Positions 1-11,171 of a stretch of DNA of 64,000 bases are shown here, in pieces (the stretch's first letter is position 1; the number at the start of each line of letters is the position of its first letter). The notes beneath the pieces are model-generated. The model saw nothing but the letters and a program-made list of their open reading frames with translations. It did no database searches and had not been told where the DNA came from. The position numbers and the translations under genes are program-made. This stretch comes from Lytechinus variegatus (taxonomy: Eukaryota; Echinodermata; Echinoidea; Temnopleuroida; Toxopneustidae), in contig NC_054747.1 in NCBI RefSeq assembly GCF_018143015.1, forward strand, positions 1,611,736-1,675,735, written 5' to 3'.

Positions 1-630
1 TTTTTCTCTTTCTCATCATGCTCATAGCCTTTCCCTTTTTTCCTTCCGTGCCACTTTATAATGAGTCAGAACTATTTTCTTTAATGTTATTCGGCCGCAT
101 CGGATTTTTGTTTGTCATTATGGGAATGTGAAACATACTTTAATACATGCGTCACCAACATAATATACCAAGGGTTATACAATTCAGTTTTTAGCCACTT
201 TCGGTACCCTTGTTGTATCAAAGCGTCTTGATAAAATTGATAGATAGATTCTCATCTGTATCATTATAATCTAATTGACCAATACATAAAGTACTAACGA
301 ATCACACACACAAAAAAATGCAAAGAATTACGGAAGCGGCAAGTGAGTCAGGGGCACAAAAGTGAAATTCAGCACTGTTGCCCGGAGGTACGTGCCCCCA
401 CACATTGCATTATTGATTAATATGTAATTATTACAATGGACTTCATTCGGGTGAATAGGATTAGGAAAGGCAAGTATGCAAGCATAAAACATAATTGACG
501 ACATCAAAGATGCATTCTATAAAACATACTTAAATATCCATTAAACAAAAACCTTGTAGAAAGAGATCTAGTGAAAGTGGAATTTAAAGGGGGTGGGGGA
601 GTAACATGAAGAGTTTGGTGGTAAACTTAC
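1..630. other. Gene A intron, left edge of window
   Basis: AT-rich sequence after the CTLD2 first-half donor. No second CTLD half, splice pair or repeat end was found, so the next exon lies beyond the edge. Confidence 0.5.
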
Positions 631-906
631 TGTCCTCCCAGTACCACGATCTTGGTTCCCCATCTTCATGATCTTCATAACCACCAATCCACCACTCCTT
701 AACTCCGAAAATGTTATTTGCCATCTCCGATATGAAATCTTGAGTGCTCCTGTCCAATATTTCAGTCAGGTACCCACCCTTATCTTCGCAGCTTTGAGCC
801 GCATCTTCCCACGAAGATTGGTTGTCAAAAAAATGAAAGCAGTGTTTGCGGTACAGAACTTTGTGAACTTGTGGATCTGTTGAAATTCCAGAGCATTCAG
901 AACTAT
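631..906 (-). CDS. Gene A exon 6: CTLD2, first half
   Basis: A 92-codon exon, phase 1 to phase 1. It opens S-S-E-C-S-G and has H-C-F-H-F-F, S-W-E-D-A-A-Q-S-C-E-D-K-G-G-Y-L and E-W-W-I-G-G-Y. It matches gene B CTLD2 first half (91 codons: Y-W-F..W-S-D-A-K-T-S-C..E-G-G-S-L..D-W-W-I-G-G-Y). The partner exon is outside the window. Confidence 0.85.
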
Positions 907-3900
907 CTATGGGAAGATTGGGATAATAGAAAAAATGTTATTCCAGAATGGTTTATTTACCTTTTTAATCGAGCTCAAAAGACAAACCTACTTTTGAATA
1001 CATAAGATATTAAAATGAAGGCCTACCTTACGCATAAAAACGAACAATAGCGAGATACATAATTCAGAAAACCCACAAATAAACACATCATTTCAGATTT
1101 GCAGCTTCATAATAATATTAGGATAAATACCAAATCACTTCAACTAAACTGTTATCATACGATGATACGAAATGTAAGGCCACAAAAAATCGTCAAACCA
1201 AACAAAAAATATTCCCAAGTACCTCAAATTCGAGCGATTGTTTGAAAAAAAAGTTCGATATACCGAATAATAATGTGAACTAAGCATAAGAATAAAACGG
1301 AAACGATTACGCTGCATAATTATTAATGCATTAGTTATGTCGACAAATGGAGAGATTAGTTATCTTGACAGGTTGGCTTATACAAACTTATATGTCAAAC
1401 ATGGCGAGATATATCATCTCGGGGACATAACACAACGTGGGTGTCTTATATCATATATTAAATCATACATAACTTAGGACTTCTTCTGTATTTTGTTAGA
1501 ATTTTTGTACTATAGGTTTTCACAGTCAATTTCAAACTATTAGATTTAGATTTAGATAAATGGTTTTATTAAAGAAACAATTAATGGTAGCCCAAAGGCT
1601 AAATTTACATTGTTTTACATTGTAAAGATCTTGTTACATGTAAGATTAGATATATACAAAGACCATTTTGAACAACATGAAAATTTCAAAGTAAACTATC
1701 AATATACAAATATTTTAAAAATACAAACATAAGCCTCCAAACCAATTAAGTTAGAATAATAAAAGATAACTCATAAATATATAATGCACATTAAAATCAG
1801 AATTAAAACATTATTTTGACATTAACCACCGCCCTTTCACAAGTAAAAAAAAAATCGTGATTTGAATGAGGATTCCAGTGAGAAAATAAGGCTAATGGCG
1901 ACTTTTTAGCGCGTGTAAAACCACACTAGAACATAATAGGAATCACGAACGGAAATCACAATCACGAATTCCAATTGAGTTTCACTGAAATTACGATACG
2001 AATTCATGCGCGTGAAAGGCTTGCCCTTCGAAACATCTTTTGAGGGTGGAGCTCATGTGACCATTTAAGCAATTCCGTATAATACAATTGTCATGCACTC
2101 ATCTTAGTTTCTATTTGCGATGCAGTGCTATGATTGACCAAGGACACATACTGCTTTTCGATCGGGAATTCGAACTCAAATCACAGTTTTTGAGTGAGCG
2201 TGGGAAAGGTCCGATAATTCTAAAGACAAATTACAATCATCGTTACGCTAATAATGATAATGAATCAAACTTCACGTGTGAAAGGGCTCCTGGGGGGTGT
2301 TTCACAAAGATTTAAGTATGACTTAGAGTCGCACTTAAATGTCTAGTTGCGCGCAGTATAAAAGGCATGACAGCATTGGTCAGATCATACCAAGAGGACG
2401 CGCACTACTGAGTATTGATAAATAAGATTGCGCGTTGTATATCATGTACGCGTCGACATTTAAGTGCGACTTACAGAATGAAGCGCTGATGACAGTTTCG
2501 TCCATATTACAGAGCTCTACGACGACGTTTGTGCGGCTCTCGATGGTTGTAAAGAACGTTTGAATTCGGAGGTGTCCTCTTATCATAGTAGCATGGGCGA
2601 AATCCCAGGGGGGGGGGGACAGGGGGACGTATCCCCCTACCCAAAATAGTGGGGGTGACAAAATATCAAATGTTTCCCTATCAAATGTTCCCCTACTATT
2701 TGTTGGTCTTTCATAATGGTAAGAACTACGTCATGAAAAAATAGAACTTTTTTTGCTTGTCAAATTTATTTTCGTCGAAATAACCTTAATTTTGGGATGA
2801 TAAACTTTGTTTCACTTGTCAAACTTTCCAGCCCCCTGCCCCCCACCTTTTGGGAGAGGTTTCCGCCCCGGCATAGTAGCAAACCTAAATTCTACACACG
2901 AACCGCAAATCGAATGTCCCCGCTCTCGAGAAGTCAAAATTCTCCCATGTCATGCACCTTGCGTTGGTTGACAGATTTTTTGTTTTACGACGGGCCAAAA
3001 GTCTCAAATAGCGTCGCATTGGTCCGTTTCCATCGTTGGGTGCAAAGTGCCTTGTGCTGCGACGTGTAGTTATACAAAATGGCGCTTGTGTGATGTCTTA
3101 AATGGCTTCATGGCTTCGGAAAGTTTTGCACGTCATACCAATGATATGTTTCATATGATACTAGAGATTATGGGAAACCGACATATTTCGTGCACAAGAG
3201 AATTGAGGAAACAGCAAAATATTAGCTTAAGGAGAAAATTTAAAGGAAATTTAGAGGTGATGATATGACTCACTGAATTGGCATATGTATCCCTTCCCAA
3301 AAGATTTGGTGCAGGTTTCGTCATTCCAGTCGTTTTGGGAGCCCGTTTCCCGGATCTCAATGCATTGCTCATCGGCGCCTGGCTCTCCGTCATTCCAAAA
3401 CAGTCGATCTATGTATCTATCATCTAAAGATATTACATCAATATAATATATGAATATAATAGAATCTTGTTCAAATGAATACAAAACACGGCAAAATAAT
3501 TAATGTTCTGCATCCAAAAGGAAAATATAATAAGTCAGGAATTACAGCATCAACTTTTTCGCATTTTGAGATTATTCTCATCATGTCATGTGACCTTTGT
3601 TATCGTATTATTCGAAAATGATAAATATGCATACATCGTTGACAATGTTTGTAATGCATTGGGCCTGAAAAACCGACTGCTTAGGAATTATAATAAAGGA
3701 AAAGACCGACTTGTTGCAAATGAGTAAAGCAAAACAAAACCTTAAAATACTGGTGAAGGTAAAACACAAATTGATTTAAGATTTTAAAAGTATTAGAAAG
3801 TTATTGATTTGTGACCTCATAAACTAGCAAATTTCATTTAATGTAGAATTTATAAATTCTATTTTTAATGGTTTTCCGATGAATTATTTTTGTTTAATCT

Positions 3901-6900
3901 TTCATTCATACAGCTGCTCGTACATTTCAACCGTTGCAAACGGAATAATTCAATTTCGACTATTTTGTTTTATTCTTTGATTGATTTTCTTCAAACTTTT
4001 GCCTAGATTCTTCAATCATATTCTGTTACTGTTATTACAAACTTGTTGTGAAGGTGATCTTCTCTTAAAATAATCTTTTCGCAAAGGAGATGAGGGTATC
4101 AATGTTTTCTCGACCTACATTTGCACAGTCAGTTACCCTGAGCTAAAATTTGGAGGGATTGCAGGAGAAAAGTTTTCTTATCCAATGACTCTTTGCTTTA
4201 AGATCATGTCTCTCCGCCATTTGATGACGCACTGCGACGCCACAGACATGACAGATGTCTGTTCATGGGGAAGTGATCCCATCTACTACCTGACTACAGC
4301 CGTGAGCAATGGTCATGACGGTTCATATATGTCCAGGACAAGATTGTGAAAGGAGTGGATGTGTGTGGCTACGGTGTGTCCTCATTTTCGGCAAGGGGTA
4401 GGTTGAAAGAATAAATAGGACTCGTCTTACGCTCTCTCTAAATACTACTCGACAGGGAATATCAGTCGTTATTGTAAAGTTATCCTCAGGAAGAGACTCC
4501 TTTCATTCCCTTTAGCATGTTTAGCATGGTAAAAAAGAGATAAAAAACATTATGCAGTGTTGTTCATACTTGTAACTCCATTTTATCAATCAAATGAATT
4601 CTAGTGAGACAAACAAAAGATGTTACATAATTACCACTCCTCCACTTCCAGCTCCGTCCTGCCTTTCCACCGATCCAGCACTGTTCATTGAGATTCATTA
4701 AATTTGTTGTGAGAAAATGCTGTGTTTCATTATCCTTAACAAGAGCCAAGAAGCCTCCTTCAATTTCGCAGTTACTCTTTGCGTCAAACCATGTACTTCC
4801 ATCAGAAGCTACTTCAAAGCATGTATTTCTCTCCGGAAAAGACATTTGACTATTACTGCAATTGACTTTGTAGAGAGGAGATGGGTGCAACAATACAAAC
4901 GAAATATGTGTAATGACAATAATAAAGACAAACGTTGGAAACAAATGAATCTAACGCAGTAGGACAGATACCGGAATATTCAAGCACTACAGTGCGTCCC
5001 CCCAAAACCATACACTTTTGAAATAGCTGCCAAATAAAAAAAGTGTAGCACTTCGGGGGAAAGACTTATAGATATGGAAAGCCAATAAAGTTAACTTTGC
5101 AATGACTCAAAAAAAATGAAAACTATTCATGCTTGAGCAAGCACTGCCCACAGAAACAAAGGGCATGAAAATTTGAATGGGCCAGAATTAGCCTTCCTAT
5201 TTCTTTCATTTTGTTTGTTTGGTACTTGCAAAGTTCAGGGTAATTTGGTGAATTAAAGATTAGCTGTGATCAGTTTATTGTTTGTGAAAATTTAATGCGT
5301 TATTACATTGAAATCTAATGCATAAGGGATCATCAATTGCAATTATTAGTGCATCATTTTGTCCTTATAATGTTGATCTCAACAATGTGTTCATGAACAA
5401 TCAGGAGAAGAGGGGGTAAGATAGAATTGAAGTGGGTGAAGTGCGTCAATGGGATCAGGGTCAACAGAACATTAATAACATTATTCTGCTCTGGACTTCA
5501 CGCGAACGTGACAATAGCCCTCAGTCTCTCAACAATAGGTGAGGACGGAACAGAGGGAGGGGGCGAGGGCTGAATGTTCTGTCTACCCTTATTCCATCAA
5601 CCTACTTCTCCCACTTAAGTCATATCTCACCCCTATTTTCCCGACTCCCATGAACCCATTGCTGAGATCTTCATGATAAAGATGATCTGTAATGAAAATC
5701 ATAAGATCAGTATGCTCGAGCATACTGATCTTAAACAAATAAGAGTAATGCCGAAAATTTGTTAAACAAATTATAATTTCCTCCTATAAAAAGCCTCTCA
5801 ATCTATTGTCCACGGCGGACGGCATTTGAATATTAATGAGTCAGAAAGAAGAGGATCGAGGATATTTGAATTCCAGTTCATCGTGGCTTAGCCGTGAACC
5901 AGAATAGCCTGGTGGTTGAGTCGCTGCCCGGAAAGCAGTAGATGGCAGGTTCGAATCCCACTGGTTCCATTTTTTTCTGACTTAGAATCTTCTGATTTTC
6001 ATTACAGATCGAGCATACTGATATTAAACAAATAGGAGTAATGCCGAAAATTTGTTAAACAAATTACAAGTCATTATGTTTCGCTTACGTAGTTTAGCGC
6101 ATTATAATGAATATTATCATTGATTTTTACTTCTATAATTATAATCATCAAGTCATAATCGCTTACTTGAACAATATGGTTCCACATTGGACCAAGAACT
6201 ATTTAAAAGGCAGGTGCTGGTTAGATCTGTGTCATTCGAGTAGTAGTTTGCATTGCAGGCATATTGGATCATATCGCCCGGTGAGTAGAATTGTTTCTGA
6301 GTCCCTTGTTCAATCAGCCCATTTGCCGGAATTGGAGGACTTGGGCACATGATAGCTACAATTGACACATGGGAAATAAGATACGTTATACCTAAATACA
6401 TCAAAACCATTAACAAAAAATATAATACATTATTTTCGAACACAATTGAACGAAACGAAATTTCTTAGATAGCCCCACCTCAATCCTCAACTACTCATAT
6501 GTGACGAGGTTTACTTTCCATAAGGCAATATCTTCTCAACAGTATAGTCCCGGAACATTCAACTCAATCGATTGATTTAATCATAATAGATCATACATTT
6601 ATTATACAACTGATTGAATAAGTAAACGAGCGAAGAAATTAGAATAAAATATACACCATAAGATTTAAAAAACAGCGCATTATTATTGGAAAATGGTGGT
6701 CATTAAAGGAACCAAATGAAATTGTCTAGATCACCACTCTTGATCGTGATTATAATATTATTCATAGTACAGTTACTTGCACGTAACTGTTGTATGAAAA
6801 ACGAAATAAAACACATGAAAAGGAATATAAAGTCCACAAAAACCCAATACAGAACAAGCAGTGCAGAAAATTTATCATAAGGCTACTTAAGTTTGCCTCA

Positions 6901-9060
6901 ATCAAAACTTGTTTTTCGATATTTAATTCCCGAGCAATAAAACATAAAAAAATTGAATTATACATAGTTACAAAAATGAAATTGCTTTATGTTTAAAAAG
7001 GAAGAAAATGTCATATTTTGTTGTACTATGATTTAGTCAAATAAATAAATACTAACGAATGTAAAACTTCATGAAATACCAATGAAATGTTCAGCAAGTA
7101 ACTTGATCAGTTTTCATAGTGGCACACTTTAAGATACCGTTTTTGCCATTGAGAAAATACAGCCCGTCAAAAATCTATAATTTGATGAAATTTCAGAGTT
7201 TCGAATTCCCCTGATTCGTTGCGATCAATCACTGTCTGCATCCTATATTATTGATCTTTATGAAGAACAAGCCCTGAATACCCCTTTAAAGGTCACAAAC
7301 TGTCAAAGAAGCTAAACCATTTTGGTGGTAACAAACAATGCTATTTTTTATTGAACATCTTTGCCCATTAATTCCTTTTAACTTTTCATGATTTTTATTT
7401 TCGAAAACACTCGGTTTTTGCTTATGTGCGGACGTTAATGTTCTAGCAGCGATTTATTTGTGAACATGCGCGAAGAAATAAATATATTTACTTTTAACCT
7501 CGTATTGTTCATTATCATTAAGATTTTATCAGGCATTGAAAAAATAGTGACTTGCAAAGAAATGTACATGGCAACATATGAAAAACATTATAAATACTTA
7601 TATTTAGAGTAAAATTCGAGTTGCCTTGGAACGGAAAATGTTAGTAAAATAGTGTAGTTTATGGTGTAGCCGTATTCATATTATCTATTCGCTCGTATGG
7701 GAGCATATCTTAATGATAACATCTAATACTCTTATTCGTAAACAGGTAAAGATCAGAGTATATGGATCAAGTGGAGGATAAAAGTACACTTCAATGTAAT
7801 GTATTTTCAAATAGAGCAGGTTTCTCACGCTGTTCTAATGTAATACAAAGACCAATAGTCAGGACTATGGACCTATAGCCCAACTGGGCCGAGAGAGCCC
7901 AATAGCCTTGCCTTCTTCAGAATATGAAATGAAAATTGTTACCTGTGCAATTAGGTTCGTCACCCAGCCATTCCCCATCTTCTGTGCAAACCCAAACAAT
8001 TGCATCAGCATCACCATCCAATGTAAATCCATCATTGCACGTCCATGTTATGTAAGAATTTACTGGGAATGAGTCTCCACCGGTTAGGTCGGGGCTTGAG
8101 GTACAGTTGGTGCAGGTAGCGTTTGGCGAAAGGCATTCTGAATTCGCACCAGCTACAATAAAGACATAAAGTAAGGATGTAAGCATGGTTATAATTGAAA
8201 ACAAAAAAACGTTTCCAAGTAAGACTTGAGTTAGCAAAAACTATTCATCACTACCATGAGTTATTACCAAATATGCATGTATTTCTAAAAATATAAATTA
8301 TAGACATTGCCATGTTGATTATTGTGAACATAAAACGATCAAAAAATATGTCAATAGCGAAAAAAGTTAAAGACATTAAAGTTAGTACCTAATATAATAA
8401 TAAAAGTTAGATTTAAAAAAAAACCCGGAGTTCGTTTGCTCTTGTTTGGACGCAACACTAATTATTATGAATGTTTATTACAGGTTCTGTAAATTATTAC
8501 TATTCTTCTTTTTAATCATCGTTATTATATATTTTTTTATTATCATCACATTTTTTTCTTTAAACAAGTGCACACCTAGTTGCCAAAAGTGCGTATAGCA
8601 TTTCCATTTACATGTTTTATTTAAATGTAGGATAAAAGAACATTGTCGATTAGATGCCTTGCTCACGAGCATACGTTCCGTGGCCGGGGATAGAACCCCA
8701 GACTTTTTACGTATAGCCAGACACCGTATAACATTCGGCCACGGCACCTCCATTGATGTATTATCGATATTATTGTTTAAGATGAAAACAATTGTATTAA
8801 TTATTATCATCGTTATAAAAAGTATTAAGATTATTGTCATTATTACTAATACTATTATCATTAACATTTGTTTAGTTGATATTATAATTAATATCTGTAT
8901 TATTATTATTATTATTTATTCAATATCAGTATCAATTCTGTCATGGATTTTTATAAGATTATGTCTATTCAATTACAGTGATAAAAATGAGTATTTTATA
9001 CCTACCGAAGGTAAGTGCGCCGGTAACAATCACAAGGAGGAGTTCCATGCCTCTATCCAT
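631..9060 (-). CDS. Gene A: CCP-CCP-CTLD-CTLD receptor-like gene, 5' part (exons 1-6)
   Basis: Six minus-strand exons with GT-AG borders join in one frame: 9060-9006, 8152-7943, 6355-6167, 4865-4635, 3423-3274 and 906-631. They total 1111 bases, about 370 residues, every junction phase 1. The order is signal peptide, CCP1, CCP2, CTLD1 (two exons), first half of CTLD2. The second half of CTLD2 and everything after it lie beyond the left edge, so it is unknown whether A has a membrane helix or signalling tail. The order and exon phases match the start of gene B, making A and B tandem paralogues. CCP and CTLD domains are known as protein- or glycan-binding folds on secreted and surface proteins; a recognition role is inferred. 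Confidence 0.85.
2291..2480. mobile_element. MITE remnant with TTAAGTGCGACT ends
   Basis: The left part GGTGTTTCACAAAGATTTAA, then AGTCGCACTTAAATG. The right part CATTTAAGTGCGACTTA is inverted to it, but the outer right end is lost. It adjoins the hAT-like MITE at 2592 in a gene A intron. Confidence 0.6.
2592..2871. mobile_element. Short hAT-like MITE with 8-bp target duplication
   Basis: 280 bases between identical 8-mers CATAGTAG (2584-2591 and 2872-2879). Ends CATGGGCGAAATCCC and, inverted, CCGGGGCGGAAACC. A poly-G tract follows the left end. Non-coding; it lies in a gene A intron. Confidence 0.75.
3274..3423 (-). CDS. Gene A exon 5: CTLD1, second half
   Basis: A 50-codon exon, phase 1 to phase 1. 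It carries the long-loop region with E-P-G where lectins have EPN or QPD, then Q-C-I-E-I, then N-D-W-N-D-E-T-C and the closing Y-I-C-Q. The WND calcium ligands are present and the Asn of EPN is replaced by Gly, so calcium site 2 is only partly conserved and sugar binding is uncertain. Confidence 0.85.
4635..4865 (-). CDS. Gene A exon 4: CTLD1, first half
   Basis: A 77-codon exon reading Cys...C-F-E-V, then W-F-D-A-K-S-N-C-E-I-E-G-G-F-L-A-L, then C-W-I-G-G and W-K-W. These are helix alpha-1 and the WIGL-type core of a long-form CTLD. The acceptor is placed after CTACAAAG to keep phase 1; a second AG nine bases further in would break the frame. Unlike gene B CTLD1, this half is a single uninterrupted exon. 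Confidence 0.85.
5703..5732. repeat. Perfect 30-bp palindrome
   Basis: AAGATCAGTATGCTC is followed directly by its reverse complement GAGCATACTGATCTT. The right half plus 40 further bases is repeated at about 6008-6066 beyond the SINE head. Confidence 0.9.
5716..6066 (+). repeat. Direct repeat pair bracketing the SINE head
   Basis: GAGCATACTGATCTTAAACA, continuing AATGCCGAAAATTTGTTAAA, occurs at 5718-5770 and again at 6005-6062 with few changes. In between is the tRNA-like head at 5885. GATCTGTAATGAAAATCA at about 5683 is present inverted at about 5989. Confidence 0.75.
5885..5972 (+). mobile_element. tRNA-derived SINE head
   Basis: Contains GCCTGGTGGTTGAGTCG (A-box-like) and a perfect B box GGTTCGAATCCC about 35 bases on, ending CACTGGTTCC. 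The spacing fits a tRNA. It is not an intact tRNA gene because the acceptor arms do not pair. It is bracketed by a direct repeat (see 5716). Confidence 0.65.
6167..6355 (-). CDS. Gene A exon 3: CCP2 domain
   Basis: A 63-codon exon, phase 1 to phase 1, opening MCPSPPIPANG. The canonical CCP layout follows: Cys1, Y-x-P-G-D, I-Q-Y-x-C, S-T-C, S-S-W, P-Y-C. It has the same length as gene B CCP2 (63 codons) and the same PxPPxPAxG opening. Confidence 0.85.
6356..7942. other. Gene A intron 2
   Basis: 1.6 kb of AT-rich sequence without a recognisable repeat or coding frame. Confidence 0.5.
7943..8152 (-). CDS. Gene A exon 2: CCP1/sushi-like domain
   Basis: A 70-codon exon, phase 1 to phase 1, acceptor TTGTAG and donor GTAACA. 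It has the CCP pattern: Cys, a W-T-C strand, V-W-V-C, then G-E-W and a closing N-C. An extra Cys pair (TCTNC) near the start is unusual for a plain sushi domain and is shared with gene B CCP1 (VCPHC), so this variant predates the duplication. It contains several Asn-x-Thr/Ser sequons. Confidence 0.8.
8548..8751 (-). mobile_element. tRNA-derived SINE (Ser/Leu-like head), copy 1
   Basis: The minus strand starts GGAGGTGCCGTGGCCGA, an A box of class II tRNA type, followed by a weak B box and GGGGTTCTATCCCCGG. The unrelated tail is shared with the copy at 21446-21621. It lies in gene A intron 1. Confidence 0.75.
9006..9060 (-). CDS. Gene A exon 1: signal peptide
   Basis: The exon starts at ATG (9060) and reads MDRGMELLLVIVTGALTF, a short N-region followed by a hydrophobic core, then a GTAGGT donor. 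It ends in phase 1 and joins the next exon to give Ala-Gly-Ala-Asn, a plausible signal-peptidase site. The start was chosen as the first in-frame Met of the hydrophobic segment. The second Met (residue 5) is an alternative. Confidence 0.75.
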
Positions 9061-9718
9061 ATTTCCGTCCTACTAATGACCTTGGGAGCTGGCATTATCC
9101 AATATATGAGCTGGTCATCAAGGAAAAAAACTGGATCTGTTATTAGTCTCATAAAAAGTATTAATAGCATCATACACTTACATATTATTAAATACTAAAG
9201 GACTTTGCTCTTCGCGCAACCTTTTAAAAACATCAATACCACGCAAACTTCTGGTCTCGATCATCGTCTTAATGCATGACCAAAGAGGGAGAGGGAGAGA
9301 GAGAGAGAAATAGAAAAGAGGAAATATGTGTGTGTATATATATATAGAGAGAGAGAGGGGGGGAGGGACAGAAAGGGAGAGAGAGAAGCAGGGGCAGCGA
9401 ACCTGGGGTGCCAGGAAGCACAGTGCCCCGACTTTTTGAAGCACTGAAAAAGTGTCCATTTTATGCACTAAAACTGTCCCTCACTAACCTGTACTGTGCC
9501 CCTTACACCTGAAAATGACCCGTCGTGTGTGCAAGCAAATGACCCCATGCCTTCTCGTATCAGTGCCCTTTTTGACTTAAGTAAAATGCCCCTGACCGAT
9601 ATGTTTTGTACCCCTTCAACCTGAGAAGGACCCGTTTTATGCGTTAACGAGTGCCCCTTTGAAACAAGACAACAGTATTCCCATTTTTGTTACTATTCTT
9701 TTGAAGAGGGAAAATGTA

Positions 9719-10460
9719 ACCCCCGTCACACTAGAGGAGGAATGATCCGGAATGCCGTCGGAATGAAAAATCTTGGTACATTCCTGGATATTCGAAGCGC
9801 ATTCTAAAAATCCTGACTGCATTCTGAGTGCATTCCAGACATTCGGGTCCATTCTTGTGACGGCCCGAATGTTTTGCTCATGTTCAAAACTTTCGAAGTG
9901 CATTCGAAGTGGAGAAATATCGAACGACATTCGAAGTGCATTCTGACTGCTCTCTGACTGCATTCTAAATATTCTTACGACATTCTAAAACCCCCGTCAC
10001 ACTAGAGGCGGAATGAGCCGGAATGCCGTCGGAATGAAAATTCTTGGTACATTCCTGGATATTCGAAGCGCATTCTAAAAATTCTGACTGCATTCTGAGT
10101 GCATTCCAGACATTCGGGTCCATTCTTGTGACCGGCCCGAATGTTTTGCTCATGTTCAAAACTTTCGAAGTGCATTCGAAGTGGAGAAATATCGAACGAC
10201 ATTCGAAGTGCATTCTGACTGCATTTCTAAATATTCTTACGACATTCTAAGAGCATTCGAGGCATTCTGATCGCATTCATGGGAGAATCGAATCGCATAA
10301 AAGCACGGCTAGCTGTTGCTGCAACGTCAGTCAGCACTGAGGAGCATTGAAGTCATCGAACGACATTTTTACAAATTTAGATCAATTCGAAATTCCCTCC
10401 CGAATGGCTCGAAGTTTGAAAAAAAAATTTCTGCTGATTCCGAATAAGTGTGACGGGGAT
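9719..10460. mobile_element. DNA transposon remnant with internal tandem duplication
   Basis: The ends are CCCCGTCACACTAGAGG and, inverted, CCCCGTCACACTTATTC. The left end plus about 270 bases is present twice in tandem (9719-9989 and 9990-10240), about 95 percent alike by eye. Both are rich in GCATTC and ATTCGAA. Weak open frames across it follow the repeat and are not genes. Confidence 0.7.
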
Positions 10461-11171
10461 AGAATGATCCTGTTGGCCTTCAGTTTCATGAAGCATGTGA
10501 GTGAGCTAGATAAACAGTTGCGTACATAAAAAAAATAAAATCACAACCAGAAAAGAAGAGAAGGTTGAAATATGTAATTTCATCTAAAAATTGTATCAAA
10601 ATCTATCACGAAAAAAATTGAATTTCGTTATAAAAGTGTCAACAGTTTTCCTCGCTCGTGGCTTCTTATAGATTTTACGTGATACGACATATCGAGCCAC
10701 CTTAGGGGGGGGGGGCTCATTACACATCTGTATAAAAGTTATACTTTCTTTGTTATGAAATAGTTCCTTTTTCGAAAGAAGATGTGTTCTTTTCTCTCCC
10801 CCCCCCCCTTTCCACTTTGAACTTCGCTTCGCCGCCCCTGAAGAGAGGAAGAAAAAAAGATCAGATGCTCTATATTTACCAGATTACTCATTTAAACTAG
10901 GTCGAGGAATTCGTAAACACGAAATGAAGATGAATAATTTACTGGTCCAATGGTTAATCACCCTGAACTTGCTTTACAAGTACTAACTTTGAATAAATTA
11001 AAACTTTATACAATGTTTGCGCAGCTTTTTATATGCGTGCGAAGATAGGCGGATTTGTTTGTTGTGTACAATAAAATTATATTTTGACTCCAGGAACAGG
11101 CATATCTAATTATTTGTTGAGTTTGATTTATGCTGACATACACATGGCCGATGGACTAGTATAATAAATAC

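Larger units (their letters stand above)
907..3273. other. Gene A intron 5
   Basis: Contains a short TTAGAT-repeat stretch at about 1540-1565 that looks like a minus-strand retroelement tail, the MITE remnant at 2291 and the hAT-like MITE at 2592. Nothing coding seen. Confidence 0.6.
3424..6166. other. Gene A introns 4 and 3 (around exon 4865-4635)
   Basis: 3424-4634 shows nothing recognisable. 4866-6166 holds a mariner-like end at about 4988, the 30-base palindrome, the direct repeats and the SINE head. Confidence 0.55.

Noticed and set aside
5885-5972. tRNA gene
   Set aside because: A and B boxes are present but the acceptor and anticodon stems do not pair; it is a SINE head. The same holds for 8548, 21446 and 63301.
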